Shown piece by piece: positions 43,424 to 56,508 of a DNA stretch of 64,000 nt (positions within the stretch are counted from its first letter, which is position 1; each line of letters opens with the position of its first letter). Source of the DNA: Aphidius gifuensis (taxonomy: Eukaryota > Arthropoda > Insecta > Hymenoptera > Braconidae); the NCBI RefSeq assembly GCF_014905175.1, contig NC_057789.1, positions 19,397,055 to 19,461,054 of the forward strand. The letters run 5' to 3'. The notes under the pieces are model-generated. The model ran no database searches. It worked only from the letters and a program-made list of their open reading frames with translations, and was not told the DNA's origin. A program made the translations under genes and the position numbers.

Positions 43424-46400
43424 ATGGCTGAATCAATGATAATATTCGCAAATATGCCAATGAAAAGTCATAAAGAGCAGCGTGCTTTTTATGATAACAT
43501 GTTTATTAACTTATCGCAGAATAGTGTCAACAGAGATACAATTTGTGAATCAATCGATGATTTATCGTGTCGAATTGTTAAATATAATGATATTATGAAG
43601 AATGAAAATTTGGAGTATAACGAGCGGAAAAAATTTTCAACTTCTCTAATATATGCAAAGCGGGCATAGTTAAAAATTGAAAAATTACTAATTAAAGTTA
43701 GTTCCAGTTTAAACGATGATAGTGACTATGAGAATGTTAATAATAATGATAGTGAAAGTGAAAATATTAGTGCTAGAGTAAGATGGCAAGAAGTTTCAAG
43801 TTTATTCGATTCAAATATGCGCACATGCGCAGTAATCAATTTGCAACATGTTGATGTCCAGGCTTTTTGTAATGATGTTAAAACATTGCTCATAGCAAAA
43901 TTAAATTTGGCAATGGAAAGTACTAATTCTGATGCTTTATCATGCAAATTTAAAATTTCCAAACAAGACAATGAGACAATTGATACAAAATATCTTCATA
44001 CCGGAAACATGATAATATTACCATCAACAGATATGGATGAATTGTATACAGCAAAATTCAATGAATTAAATGCGCGAAAAGATGATATTGAAATGCAAGA
44101 CTCAGGTTGGACGCTTCATGAAATAAATAACATGGAAATTCAAATCAATGTATACAAACCACTTAAGGGTGGTAATTCGTTTGGAGAATTACCGAAATGG
44201 CTCAAAGTAAAACATGCAATAATAAATGTAAAAAATGATGATGAATACTGTTTTCTGTGGTCAATTTTAGCAGCCATGTATTATTTTAAAGATCACCCTG
44301 AGCGTATGAGCAAGTACAAGCCACCTAACAATGGTAAAGATCCATTTAAAAATATTTTATTATATCAACAATTTGATTTTCCAATGTCATTACAGGATAT
44401 CAAAAAATTTGAAAAAGTAAACGATTTATCAATATCAGTATATGGCATCGAATATAATAAAAATGAAAATTATAAAATAATAGAAAGAAATGGTAAAAAA
44501 CAAAAAATAATTGTGCCATATCACTTGAGTGAATATAAACCAATCGAGCCAACAAAAAATTTAAATTTCAATAAAGTTTATGTAAAAAAAACAATTCATC
44601 TTTTAATGCAACGAAAAAATGACGAAATAGAAGAAGAAGAAGAAGAAGAAAATGAAGAAGATAATAATGATGATGAATACATTCCAGATGAATATCATTA
44701 TACTTGGATTCATAATATGTCAATGTTGCTGTCATCACAATTGTCAAAACACAAAAATAAAAAATTTTTTCGTGATCGTTGCTTGTGCAGTTTTCAAGTT
44801 CAATCATCTTATTTGAATCATAAACTTGCATGTTTTAATGTCAATAAGTCGCGTATTGAACTGCCTACAAAACAAAATAATATTTTAAAATTTAAAAATT
44901 ATAAATATCAGTTAAGAGTGCCGTTTGTTGTTTACATGGACATTGAGTGTTTGCTTAAAAAAGTGGAAGAGAATGAAGATAGTGTGCAAAGATAAAGTGT
45001 TGATGTGCAAAGTCATATACCATTCAGTATAGGCTATTATTTGAGGTGTGACTATGATGACTCTTTATCAAAACATAAAATATATCGTGCTAATGATTTT
45101 ATTGAGTGGTTCATTAATGAGCTATATGAAATATCGAAAAATGTTGATGCTATACTCAGTGTAAATAATCCAATGATTATTTCTCCACAAGAACAAGCTG
45201 AGTTTGATAGAGCACAGTTTTGTTATATTTGTAATAAAAAATTCACGGAAAAAGACCCTAAAGTTAAAGATCATCATCATTTCTTAAATCGCTACAGGGG
45301 TCCGGCACACAACAGCTGTAATATAAATTATCAAGAGTCGTGTATTATAAATGTAGTGTCGCATAATATGTCAGGTTATGATTCTCATTTTATTTTAAAA
45401 CAATTAGCAACTCAGTTTCCAGGTCGTATGACATTATTACCGGTAAATAAAGAAAAATATATCTCATTTACAAAGTATGTCGAAGGTACACGCGTGCAGC
45501 TTCGTTTTATTGATTCATTTAGATTTATGCCTTCGAGTATTGAAAAATTAGCCTCATATTTAACAAATGATGAAAAATATATAACTCAAAAATATTACAC
45601 TGATAAAAATAAATTCAGTTTCGTGAATAAAAAAGGAATTTTTCCATATGATTTTGTTGATTGTTTTGAGAAATTGAACCTTCCTACTTTACCAACGAAG
45701 GATCAGTTTTTTTCAAAACTCTATGATAAACATATTAGTGATGCCGATTATGCTCACGCTTGCAATGTTCGGCATACTTTTGATATAAAAACACTTGGAG
45801 AGTACTCAGATTTATATTTAAGAACTGATATTTTATTATTAAGTGATATATTTGAAAATTTTAGAGATAATTGTATGGAAACCTATAAGCTTGACCCACT
45901 CCATTTTATTACATGTCCATCATTGTCAATGCAGGCAATGCTAAAAATTACTGAAATTGAATTAGAGTTGCTGACTGATGTTGATAAAATGTTGTTTATT
46001 GAAAGCGGTATTCGGGGTGACTTGGCACAATGTTCAAATCGTTGGGGTAAGGCAAATAATAAATATATGAAATCTGGCTATGATCCAAATTTAGAAGATG
46101 ATTATTTAATGTATTTTGATGTTAATAATCTATATGGGGCTTCAATGATGTCATATTTACCATATAAAGATTTTAGTTGGGTTGGAAATTTTAATTTAAA
46201 TATTTTAAATAAAATTAGTGAAACATCAGAATAGGGTTATATTTTAGAAGTTGATATGGACTATCCAATCGAATTGCATGATGAGCATAAAGATCTGCTA
46301 CTAGCTCCAATACATGATAAGCCACTATTGCCAACTTCGAAATGTAAAAAATTACTAACAACATTGTCACCAAAAAAAAAATATATTATTCGCTATAGAA

Positions 46401-48467
46401 ATTCGCAATTATACACCAGTCTAGGATTAAATATAGCTAATAATTTGTATAGAGTATTGAAATTTCACCAAAAAGACTGGCTCAAAAAATATATTGGTTT
46501 AAATACAGAATTGCGTAAAAAAGCAACAAATGAATTTTCAAAGAATTTCTATAAGTTTTTAAATAATAGTGTATTTGGTAAATTGATGGAAGATGCTAGA
46601 AAGCATCGCGATGTACGAATCGTGACAAAATTGAAAGGTTGCTATGGTGCAGAAGCATTGATTACGAAACCAAATTTTTCAGGATCTTACATAATTGGTG
46701 ATTTAGCAATAATTGAAATGCGTAGACTGAAAATTATTTTAAATAAACCAATATATTTAGGCTTTAGTATATTAGATATTTCAAAAACATACATGTATGA
46801 TTTTTATTATAATTATTTACGCAAAAATTTTTCTAATTTTGTCACTTTATATTATATGGATACAGATAGTTTCATTTTAGGTGTAACACGTTATAATATT
46901 TATGAATATATGAAAAGAGATTGGGAAAAATTCGATACATCTGAGTATTCTCCTGCAAACCCTTGGGACATTAGGCAGCATAATAAAAAAGTAGTTGGCT
47001 TGATGAAAGATGAAACAAATGGGGATATTTTATTAGAATTTATTGGTTTGCGAGCTAAAATGTATGCATATCGAGTTCAGCGAGATAAAAAGTCATATGG
47101 CTCACGCGCAAAAAGTGTAAAAGGTTCTGCTCTAGGAACAATAACTTTTGATGATTATAAAAATTGTCTTTTAAATAATGTCAATATTGATCGTATTCAA
47201 CGGACGATACAATCGAAAAAACATGAAGTTAAAACCTGTAGTGATTCTCACTGCCTTATACACGGAAAGACACCAAGTGAACGAATCCTCCAAACTAACG
47301 ACTCCGTTTTATTTATTATATATATATATATATTTTAGTATTTAATATCTTTTTGTGTTATTATTATTATTTTGTAGTATATTCTCCCTTTTTATCAAGA
47401 TAAAGAGAGGAGGGATAGCTTTGAGTGGGGACAGCTTGGTAGATCCGAGCTGCTCCAAAATATCTTGGGCTGAACTCGCTCTCTTGGCTGTGGGGCGTGG
47501 TAAGATGCACACGCTTCGTGATCGGCTCTTGTTTTAAGTATATTAGGGTTCCCATGTGTCTAGCTGGAGACCCAGCAGACATGTGTATTTTTGTAGGTTA
47601 GTTTTTGGGGCGTTGGCCGTGTGAATCATGGGCAACGTCAAGCATACATTTTTCATTTGATAATTTAGTTTAGTTATTTTGGTTAGAAACGCGGTCCCTT
47701 TTGTTAATTTAATTAATATATTAAATTCAAGGTCGTGATTAAGATTATGTATTACGTTTTGGATTATTGAGTTTACGTTTTGTATTTTGGATTTACGTTT
47801 AAGTTTTGGTTAATAAATATCACGTTTTGGGTTTTGAGTATAAAAATAATAATGTGTTTTGTTGATTATTTAATTTGTGTATTAAATATTTTTCCTTGTG
47901 ACTTTATCCGGCCCTTCTACCATAACCAGCACACTGAGTGATTCTAGCGTCCCTCTAGGCTAATTATTGATACGCTATTTGGTTATTTTGGTCTTTGTTT
48001 CGGTTGTTGGATTTAATTGTCGTTATTTGGGTATTTTTGGTATGAATATGTTATGCCTTTTTCGAGTTTTAGGGCGAATTGAAAACCTCACGATTTTATC
48101 TCATGCCTTTTTCAAGTTTTAGGGCGAATTGAAAACCTCATTGATTTTAGCTCATACCTTTTTCGAGTTTTAGGGTGAATTGAAAACTACACGATTCTAA
48201 CACTATAATAATAATAATTTACGTTTCTGGATATTGGTTTTGGTTAGTTTTGTATTTCATGATAAATTAGTAAATAAACCAAATAAAATACTTGATAATT
48301 AGTCCGAGAAGGTAACATGCAAAAATGTCACGTTACAAACCATAGAAATGCGAAAATTAGCTTTAAGTGCTGGTGATGATAAGCGACATCTTATTGAAGA
48401 CTCAACTGATACTCTACCGTGGGGTTACAAAGAAGTATTTGTTGATGAGCCAATGAAAATTGAATAA
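43424..48467 (+). pseudogene. POLB: Polinton protein-primed DNA polymerase B, copy 2
   Basis: About 1,312 codons in one frame apart from TAG at 43667, TAA at 44993 and TAG at 46232, and a solo LTR at 47237-48337 near the C-terminus. Domains: N-terminal region with CFLWSILAAMY; a C2H2-like segment; Exo I YMDIE (about residue 503); an HNH-like Cys/His block CYICNKKF..DHHHF..AHNSC (about 600-630); Exo II NMSGYDSHF (648); Exo III YLRTDILLL (798); Pol A YFDVNNLYG (896); Pol B NNSVFGKL (1045); Pol C YMDTDS (1143). All catalytic motifs remain, so only the stops and insertion inactivate it. Length fits Polinton PolB. Confidence 0.9.
47237..48337 (+). mobile_element. Solo LTR inside Polinton-2 PolB
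   Basis: 1,101 bp beginning TGTAGTGATTC and ending CACGTTACA, flanked by AACC on both sides (47233-47236 and 48338-48341). Polinton-1 has the same site without the insert, so the borders are proved by an empty site within this window. No coding sequence; it contains a three-fold repeat with GCCTTTTTCGAGTTTTAGGG (about 48054-48175). A 4-bp duplication suits a Ty3/gypsy element. It differs from the LTRs at 6345 and 23099. Confidence 0.9.
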
Positions 48468-49095
48468 AAATGTTTACATTTATGTTTTTCAAATTTAGCA
48501 AAAGAGGGTGCTTGAGTAGCATGAATAAAACCTCATACTCAAGCGAGAGTAAAAGTCGCTATAATGTAAATATGTACTTATATTACAGGGGTATGTTACT
48601 AGGGTATTATACTGTATTTTTTTTTTTTTAAATAAAATGACAAATGTTTGTTGTGCATAAAAATACAAAAAAGTTTTATAGATGGATATCATGTCGAGAT
48701 ATAAATAAACAATTAAGTAAAAATTGAATAAACAAATACGCGAATGAATAAAAATTTAAGCTAGTATTATCTAGGGTTTATCTGGTAAGTTGTAAATACA
48801 CTTCATGCAATAGTGTAAAAACTGCTTTAATGGTTATATGTTTTAACTGTACAAATAAATAATTAAATAAATAAATAATCCAATAAAACAATAAATAAAA
48901 TAAAATGAATAAATAAATAAATATAAAAATGTAGAAATCATAATAATTTTAATAAATATTAATGTAAATGTCTGCTATGTATAATACTAGTGTATTATAA
49001 TACAATTCAAAAATATAATTATTACCACAGCCTGTAAAATGTTTTATGTTTCAAAAAATGTGAGTGAATAATTTTAAAATGCATTGTTTTTTAGT
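48468..49095. other. Polinton-2 non-coding spacer between PolB and INT
   Basis: Inverted counterpart of 18376-18969 with high similarity and small indels (for example in the A-run near 48620 and an AATAAAT-rich insert near 48860). No gene. Confidence 0.6.
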
Positions 49096-49972
49096 TTATA
49101 AGTCTGCTTTATTTATCCATTGATTATGAGTATTATCGAAACCCAAGAATTTTACATATAATTTATTACCACGTTTTTTTATTACTTTTTCAATCAAATA
49201 AATATTTGGATGTTTGACTGAATGTAATTCTTCCTCATAAAAACATCCTTGCAAAGGGTTTTTTTTGATAATCTTTTAACATGTATGTTACTGGATTGGT
49301 ATTGTTGATTTTTACAATTTTAAATATTTCATTAGTATAATTTGGTATATATCCTTTTTCAAAAACATGCTTATATTTTAATATTCGAACAAAATCATAA
49401 CGTTGTTTTAACTTGCCAGCATGATTTGGAGTCACGTCAGCAGGCTTCATGCCAATTGTTCGATGTTTTCTCTTGTTATATTCCTCTAGAAGAGATGGTA
49501 GTAATTTTTCCCACTTGTATGTGCCTTGAGAACTAAATTTCATCCACATTATAGGTTTTAATGTGCGATTAAAACGCTCACAAATGGATGCTTTCAAGTG
49601 TGTGAATGTAGAATACATGTGTATTTTATATTTTTTCAACAATTCATTGAATTTTGAATTTTTAAATTCTTTTCCATCATCTACATACAAATTTTTTGAA
49701 ATGCGGCCAAGTTTTAAGATGCTTTCAAATGCTTTTGTAACTTCGATTGCACTTTTATTTTTCACAGCTACAGCCCATGCAAATTTTGAAAAGTTGTCAA
49801 TTACAGTCAATATGTATTTATAGCCATTATTTTCAGCAGCATATGGAATCATTTCCACAAGATCAGCTTGCCAGGTCTCATCAATGTCACGAATATCAAC
49901 ATGTCTTCTTGAAAAATTTTTTCGCGCAAGCGCATGAAGCTCTTTAACAATATTCCATTTATACTTTGCCAT
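49096..49972 (-). pseudogene. INT: Polinton integrase copy 2, frameshifted
   Basis: DDE integrase with an N-terminal MAKYKW start at 49972, catalytic Asp in WQADLVEM, second Asp in VDDGKEFKNS and Glu kept in ICERFNR, then a C-terminal chromodomain-like end. Two lesions relative to copy 1: an in-frame 48-nt deletion after KQRYD, bracketed by ATGA in the ancestor, and one extra A in an A-run near 49262 that shifts the frame before the chromodomain. The catalytic core is intact in this copy but the C-terminus is lost. The upstream in-frame ATG at 49999 is less likely because copy 1 begins at MAKYKW. Confidence 0.85.
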
Positions 49973-50022
49973 GTGACAGCAACTGATGATATGCAACAAC
50001 TAATTATTAATATGCAATTTTC

Positions 50023-50939
50023 TCAATATATGAAACCAGCTTCTCGCAATTCCTCAATAATCGATATGATTTCATTATTGTGACTGGAGTTTCCAGCTGC
50101 TCGTGAGGCAATCAGTAATCGCAGGCGTTCGACAAGTTCTTCAGGATCATTCCACCATACATAATCTAGTCGTGGAATATTTCTTGTGCTTTGGAGACTC
50201 ATAGTTGTAGACAAAAGACCAGCACCATGATGCTCAGTAATATAAGGTGAAATATACTCCATAAATTTTGATGAAGCTGGATTTCTGATAGATCCAAGTG
50301 GTTCATAACGTTTTAGATGACCATTTGTATTTATGATAATATTAGCATAATTTTTTTTATCAATATCTGTCACTTGATTTTTATTCGGACTTTTCATGAA
50401 TAATAATTCCATTATTCCTGGTGTCATTTCATAGAAATTGTTATCAATATATACACAATTGTCTTTAAAAGAAACTTCAGCAGAACCAATTTTATAGTAG
50501 GACCTGAATTTTCTCACTCCAAAATCTTTATCCCATGCTATTGTATCGATGGTGTTAAGATAATGATTCACCAAGCTATCATCATCATTGATACTTGTAA
50601 TATTATTTTTTTCTATGACTTTTTTTGCACTATTTTCTTCTTCTTCCACATTTATTAAAGTATCATCGGAAATTTTGCTATTTTCATCAATTTTGTTATC
50701 TTCATTTTCCTCATCAAAATTGGTATCTTTTGATGCCTCAATGTTTTCTGAATTTGAAACTTTATCACTAATCTGTTTGAGTGGTGTCAGCAATGGCTTA
50801 AAATAATTAATCGATGACTGCTCTAAAGTATTTTGATTATGTTTTGATAATTTATGTTTTTGTTGTATTACTTTTGAACTTTTTCTAATTCATTCAAAAT
50901 ATTAGATTCTTCCACAAGGTTTTCTCTAGTCAGAGGCAT
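50023..50939 (-). pseudogene. Acidic 292-aa protein homologue, copy 2
   Basis: Same protein as 16534-17412. The start ATG is at 50937-50939. One base is missing near 50878, giving a stop soon after the start; the rest reads open from 50793 to 50023. It has 12 extra residues (including YFKPLLTPLKQ) between coiled coil and acidic region. Function unknown; retention of the compact C-terminal domain in both copies argues that this domain is the functional part. Confidence 0.75.
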
Positions 50940-51009
50940 CTTGCACTCTTGGTGTCGTGAACTGATCTGCTCACTATTTTGCCCTCATGAGTATGATACA
51001 TTATTTGTT

Positions 51010-51113
51010 TTATGCATCAATGCTAATAAATGTATCAAAATTTTTTCTGTATCGTCCAGCTTTTATTTCACTATCTTTATCAATAACAATAAACCCATAA
51101 TTATCTTTCCAGC
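51010..51113 (-). pseudogene. ATP: Packaging ATPase C-terminal remnant, copy 2
   Basis: The last 34 codons of the ATPase (KDNYGFIVIDKDSE onwards, with stop at 51010) match copy 1. Homology ends at GCTGG / CCAGCATT where the LINE tail begins. Walker motifs are absent here. Confidence 0.85.
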
Positions 51114-52558
51114 ATTTATTTATTTATTTATTTATTGCAATTGCAATTTAACTGAATGTTACATATATTAATACATATAATAAATTACAATATAGTGATA
51201 AAGTTACGTAGTTGCATAGTTTCATAGTTGCATAGTTGCTTAATTACATAGTTGCTAAATTACTATTTTACAACAATATTTATATTTATACAGCAACAAT
51301 TTAGGCCTGGAAGCCAGCGTACCAGTTGTAGTTTACTATATACATTAATCGTTAAATTTATCTGAACATAAGTAATCTTAGGAAATAAATATTAAATAAT
51401 AATTACTTTGATGATATTTTTACACAATCCATTATAAATTGGGGAGTTATAGTACTAAATGACATAATGTGTTCAAATAGTGTTGTGTTTCGACATGCTT
51501 TATTCGTGACATTTAACATTGCATGAAGCGGTGAGACAGTTGATGACGGTGTACTACCAAGGTGTGACAGTGAATAAAAGTGAGAGAAATTACGTAGTGA
51601 TGTTGATAGCATCCTTATTCTCAGGTCAGACAAGAGCGCTGGGCAATCAGCAGCTCCAGTGTAGCTTGATAAAGAATGCGATCAGCTGTGTATCACGACG
51701 TAGTTGGATTGATGGCATGTTAGCAGCTTGGTTGAGTACATCGTCATCACACCCTCTGGGCATTTTTAAATGCTGAGTTATGTATAGTAGTTGCTTACTA
51801 AATTTACGTTGTACTTTATTAAGTAGCATCAGTTGTTTTTTACTGTGTAGAGGGTAGACAGGTAGGCAATAATCAGTCTTTGACACAACATACGAGTTAT
51901 ATAATGTTTTAATAGTAACAGGGTTTTTAAAAGTGTGTGATAACCGTATGACAAATCCGAGCTGAATGGCCATGCTGAGCACCCTCTCCACTTGAGAGTT
52001 GAATAGTAATTTGTGGTCGAATGTAACGCCCAGGTCATTGATAATGTTAACGCGTTCTAGTATTTGACCATTAATTGTATAATGATGTGATACCAATTTC
52101 CTGGACCTTACAAACGACACAGTGTAACATTTAGCTACATTGATATCTAGTCTGTTCAATTTGAACCAGTTTACGAATATATTCAGATTGTGTTGTAAAA
52201 AATTGCTGTCAGACTGAGACTTAATTGGTAAATATAATTTAACATCATCTGCATAAAGTAAAGTATAGCATGATAAAGATTCAGAGAGGTCATTGATGTA
52301 AATGTTAAACAATAGTGGACCAAGGTTAGATCCTTGTGGTTTTCCGGACGTTGGTGAGTAAGGTGCTGAGAGGGTGTCACCCACACAGACGTAACAAAGG
52401 CGATCGACAAGATACGACCAGATTAACTAAATAATATTGGTTGGTAAATTAATCAAGATCAATTTGTTTACTAAAATTTTCCAGTCGATCCGGTCGAACG
52501 CCTTAGACATATCTGTGTAAATGACATCCACCTGACAATTATTATTTATATGTGACAT

Positions 52559-55541
52559 TAGGGTGGTTCTTATTTGGGTGATGGGTGATTTCATCGTGCC
52601 GCCCCCTAATATCGTTGAAAAAAAATTAAAAAAATTTTTGGGCTATATAAGGAATTTTCATTTTTATCCTAGCCACCCCCTGTAACAGGGTGAAGTCTCC
52701 CATTTGAAATACATGGGGTTTTCTTACTTAGACGTAAGAATCGATCTAAAAGCGTCAATTATGCATGGAAAAAATCTTTTATTATATTAAATCATCGAGA
52801 CTGAAGTCTGCTTTGAGATAGAAAAAAAAAAATTTATATGGGTCATTCCATAATTTTTTTATTATGCTAAAGGTTTTTTTTTTTTGTTCGATTTCGCTAG
52901 TTTTCAACGTTTTCAATATAATATGAGTGTTATGAAATTATACTTTATATATTTGATAGAAAAAAATTTAAAATAAAAAAATCTATGGGTCATTTCACGA
53001 AATTTCGTTCAACTCTAAACTATTTCTAATATTATTAAATATTAAATATTGTCTTGAAATGAAAAAAACATTTATTTATACATTTCGATTTATTTTTTTT
53101 TTTTTAATTTCTACATGACCATTGTTTTTTTTTTGCATCAGGAAACGGTATTCTGACACAATCTGTATGACAAATCGCTTTTGATCTTCATTTTGTGTTA
53201 TTATTGAATTGTATTCATCAAACAGGCAAAAAGCTCGTTTAGCAGCAGCATTGACGGCTCTCAACTCCGTCACTGTTTTGAAACCTCTTTTGTGATTGAT
53301 ATCACTATGACTATAGAGATCGATCAACTTCTAAAAAATCTTTTATCAATATGAAAACGAAGAAAGAATAAATTGATTTATAATCTAAATTGAGTCCATA
53401 GCCGTTTGATACAATAATTTTAACTTAATATAGGAAAAATTGCTGTAAAGTTAATCTAGGCTTTGGATTAATTTATTTGGTTACACCCTTTCCTTAGCTA
53501 TTTTTGCCATGATTAATTAATGAAAAAGCTATCAGCAAATGTTCCTAAGGAGAGGATGTAACCAAATAAATTACATCGTAGTCTGGATTAATTTTACAGC
53601 AGTTTTTTCTATATTAAATTGAAATTATCGTGTCAAATGGCTGTAGAGTGTTCATTTAGATTATAAATTAACTTATTTGGTTACATCTTTCGGCAACGTT
53701 TGCAAATATTTTTTTAATTAATTAATTATGGCAAATGTATCTAAGGAAAAAACAAAGCCGCAAATAAATTAATTAACAGTCTAGATTAATTTCGTAGCCA
53801 TATTTTTTATAATAAATTGAAATTATTGTGGGAAATGGCCGAAAAATGAATTCAGACTACGCATTAATTTATTCGATTACATTCTTTTCTTAGCAACGTT
53901 TTCCATTGACAATTTATAAAAAAAACTATTGGCAAATGCATCTAAGGAATGGATGTGACTAAATATTAATTCGTAGTCTAAATTAATTCCTCAGCCATTA
54001 GCCTCAAATATTTCAATCGATTATAGAATATTTTGCTGTGGAATCAATTTAGACTAGAATGTATTAATAATAGAATGAATGAATGTATTTGAAAGGAACT
54101 TTTGGATAATATTTAATTGATTTATTTGTCTATTTAATTCTTGAAAAGGGTGTAATTGAAAGGACGTTAAGAGGTTCTGCCGATTTTTTAAATCGAAGAG
54201 TAAGACAACAGTTTTCTTCTGTTTTTTGTCTTTTTCGCACTCATAGAAATACTGTGTTTCTAACTCATCCACAAAAGGTCTCTAGTGATTTCTCAATAAT
54301 TCCTGATCAATACCTATTTTTTCACTTGAATTATTAATTGTAAAAAACTGAGCTCCAAACCTCTTTTATTTTATGTCCATACGTTTTGTCTTGTCTCATT
54401 TTATAACCCGATAGTTTTTTTTTTACATTGTCATATTGTCGATTAGAGATCTATTTTAATGGACTTTTTTTTGACAAAAGTCGCATTCTCCATAATAGCT
54501 TATGGTAAAAGTTGCCACCTTTGATAATTAATAAAACAACAAAGCATCAAACCATACAAAAGTCTCTAGTATAAATCCATTCTCATATTCGGAGAAAAAT
54601 CGACAAAATCCCTTAAAATTAAAAATTTTGTTTCAACTTAAAAAAATTATAAAAAGATTTGCAAGAAATGACATCCCTTGAACAATTTGAGTTATAAGAT
54701 GACCTTCAATTTTATTGAAAAATAAGAAAAAATAAGATGTTATTGGATATTTCAATCAATTAATCCATATTAATAATTGAACTGCACCTGAAGAGCCCAA
54801 GGAGGTATTCAAACATAGATGTACAAGCTAGAGTGAATAAGAATATTTCGTTCTGTCTTTTTTTTTGGTGCAGGGCTGATGTCAGCAGTTTTCGAACTGA
54901 CTTACTCTGAAATTTAAGGCTTCAGCGACAGCCTATGCTTCAACACAGTAAAAAGGCAAAGCTTACACTTCTTATTCAACTCCATGGTTTATACACATCA
55001 TGCAATCGAATTCGAAAATTCAATATTTGTAGTCTTTTATAACTTATAATTTGTAATACATGAAACGTGTGTAAAAAATGACCTATTTCATAAATTTACG
55101 TGTAATGACCCATAGATTTTTTTATTTAGAATTTTTTTTCATCAAATATATAAAGTATAATGTCATAACACTCATATTATATTGAAAACGTTGAAAACTA
55201 GCGAAATCGAACAAAAAAAAAAAACCTTTGGCATAATAAAAAAATTATGGAATGACCCATATAAATTTTTTTTTTTTTATCTTAAAGCAGACTTCAATCT
55301 CGATGATTTAATATAATAAAAGATTTTTCCCATGCATAATTGACGCTTTTAGATCGATTCTTACGTCTAAGTAAGGAAACCCCATGTATTTTAAACGGGA
55401 AACTTCACCCTCTTACAGGGGGTGGCTAGGATAAAAATAAAAATTTCTTATATAGCCCAAAAATTTTTTTAATTTTTTTTCAACGGTATTAGGGGGCGGC
55501 ACGATGAAAATTTTGCCATCACTCAATTAAGAACCACCCTA
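52559..55541. mobile_element. Mutator-like element, non-autonomous, 440-bp TIRs
   Basis: 2,983 bp inside the LINE. Ends TAGGGTGGTTCTTA and complement; flanked by the 9-bp duplication ATGTGACAT (52550-52558 and 55542-55550). The inverted repeats run about 440 bp (52559-53000 and 55105-55541) with high similarity. A 9-bp duplication and long inverted repeats are the marks of Mutator-like elements. Removing it restores the LINE reading frame. Only short ORFs (53076-53327 and 54054-54272, minus) lie inside; no transposase is recognised. Confidence 0.85.
53440..54050. repeat. Tandem repeat of about 200 bp in the Mutator-like element
   Basis: Three imperfect units, each with TTATTTGGTTACA..TTCCTTAGC, a CTATTGGCAAATGCATCTAAGG-like block and ATTAAATTGAAATTATCG, at about 53460, 53665 and 53865. 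Each unit also contains an inverted GGTTACA / TGTAACC pair. Confidence 0.65.
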
Positions 55542-56368
55542 ATGTGACATAGTATATTCTGTAAATTCTACCAAGTTAGTGCACGTACTACGGTTACGAG
55601 TAAAACCATGTTGGTACTTTGATAGAAAAAGGGCAAAATATGATGATATTAGTTTGTACAACAATTTTTCGAATAATTTAGAACAGGTTGGAAGAATAGA
55701 AATTTGTCTGTAATTCACTATGAGTAGTTTATTTCCCTTCTTAGGTGTAGGTATTACTTCGGATTTTTTCCAACATTTAGGGAAGGTACCAGTAGTTATT
55801 GATGTGTTAAATATTGTAGTAAGTGGATGAATAAGTGCATCAGGGCATATCTTGATAATGGAAGCAGATAGGTTGTCTAGTCCAGTAGTGTTACTGTTTT
55901 TAAGTTTAATAAGTTCACGTGCTACATCTGTGGGGTCAATACTAACTGAGCAAAAGTTGTTTTTGTTGAGTATATCATGTAAAATATTTGGTAGACTATT
56001 ACTAGTGGAGGTAGACTTATTAAATATTTCGGAGAAATGTTTAGAAGAAGAGTTGGCTATTTTAGAGATATCATAACTAACGTGGTTGTCAATCAGCAAA
56101 CTATTGATACTATCATTGTTGCTGGTTTTTTTATCATTAATAAATTTCCAGAAAATTTTAGGTTGGAGCTGGGCTGTTAATTCAATGTGTCGGTTATACG
56201 TAAACAAGTCACGTTTAACGAGAGCTTTGATTGACTTACTTAAATTTTTATTCTCAGGGAGTTGATGGAGGTGCTATTACGATTATTTTTTGATAAATAT
56301 TTGTGTTTGCTTTTGATAAGCTCACGTAGTTCTGGAGAGTACCAGTTTGGGTAAGGTGATACCTGGGG

Positions 56369-56508
56369 GGCTATTCTCGAATGATGAGTCGACTCGTCCA
56401 CACGGATCGAGGTCCGTGAACGGATCTCACATCTCTACTCAAGGCAAGATCCGTCCACGGACCTCGGTCCGTGTGAACGAGTCGACTCGTATGACTTCGA
56501 GAATAGCC
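56369..56508. mobile_element. GC-rich MITE of 140 bp
   Basis: GGCTATTCTCGA at 56369 and TCGAGAATAGCC ending at 56508, with almost the whole element pairing (GAGTCGACTCGT.CACACGGA against TCCGTGTGAACGAGTCGACT). It is far more GC-rich than its surroundings. TGGG on both outer sides may be a target duplication, with an extra G on the left. It splits LINE coding sequence. Confidence 0.8.

Larger units (their letters stand above)
43309..51113 (-). mobile_element. Polinton/Maverick copy 2 (partial, inverted order)
   Basis: Order from left: PolB(+), spacer, integrase(-), 292-aa homologue(-), ATPase C-terminus(-). This is the reverse of the right half of Polinton-1. The ATPase side is cut at about 51113 by the 3' tail of a LINE. 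Capsid genes, if they exist, would lie beyond the LINE and are not seen. Every gene has at least one break. Confidence 0.85.

Noticed and set aside
9313..51113. Polinton-1 and Polinton-2 as the two halves of one inverted element
   Set aside because: Both contain INT, the 292-aa gene and the PolB C-terminus, so they are two copies.
53076..54272. Transposase of the Mutator-like element
   Set aside because: The two short ORFs show no DDE or zinc-finger signature and are separated by tandem repeats.
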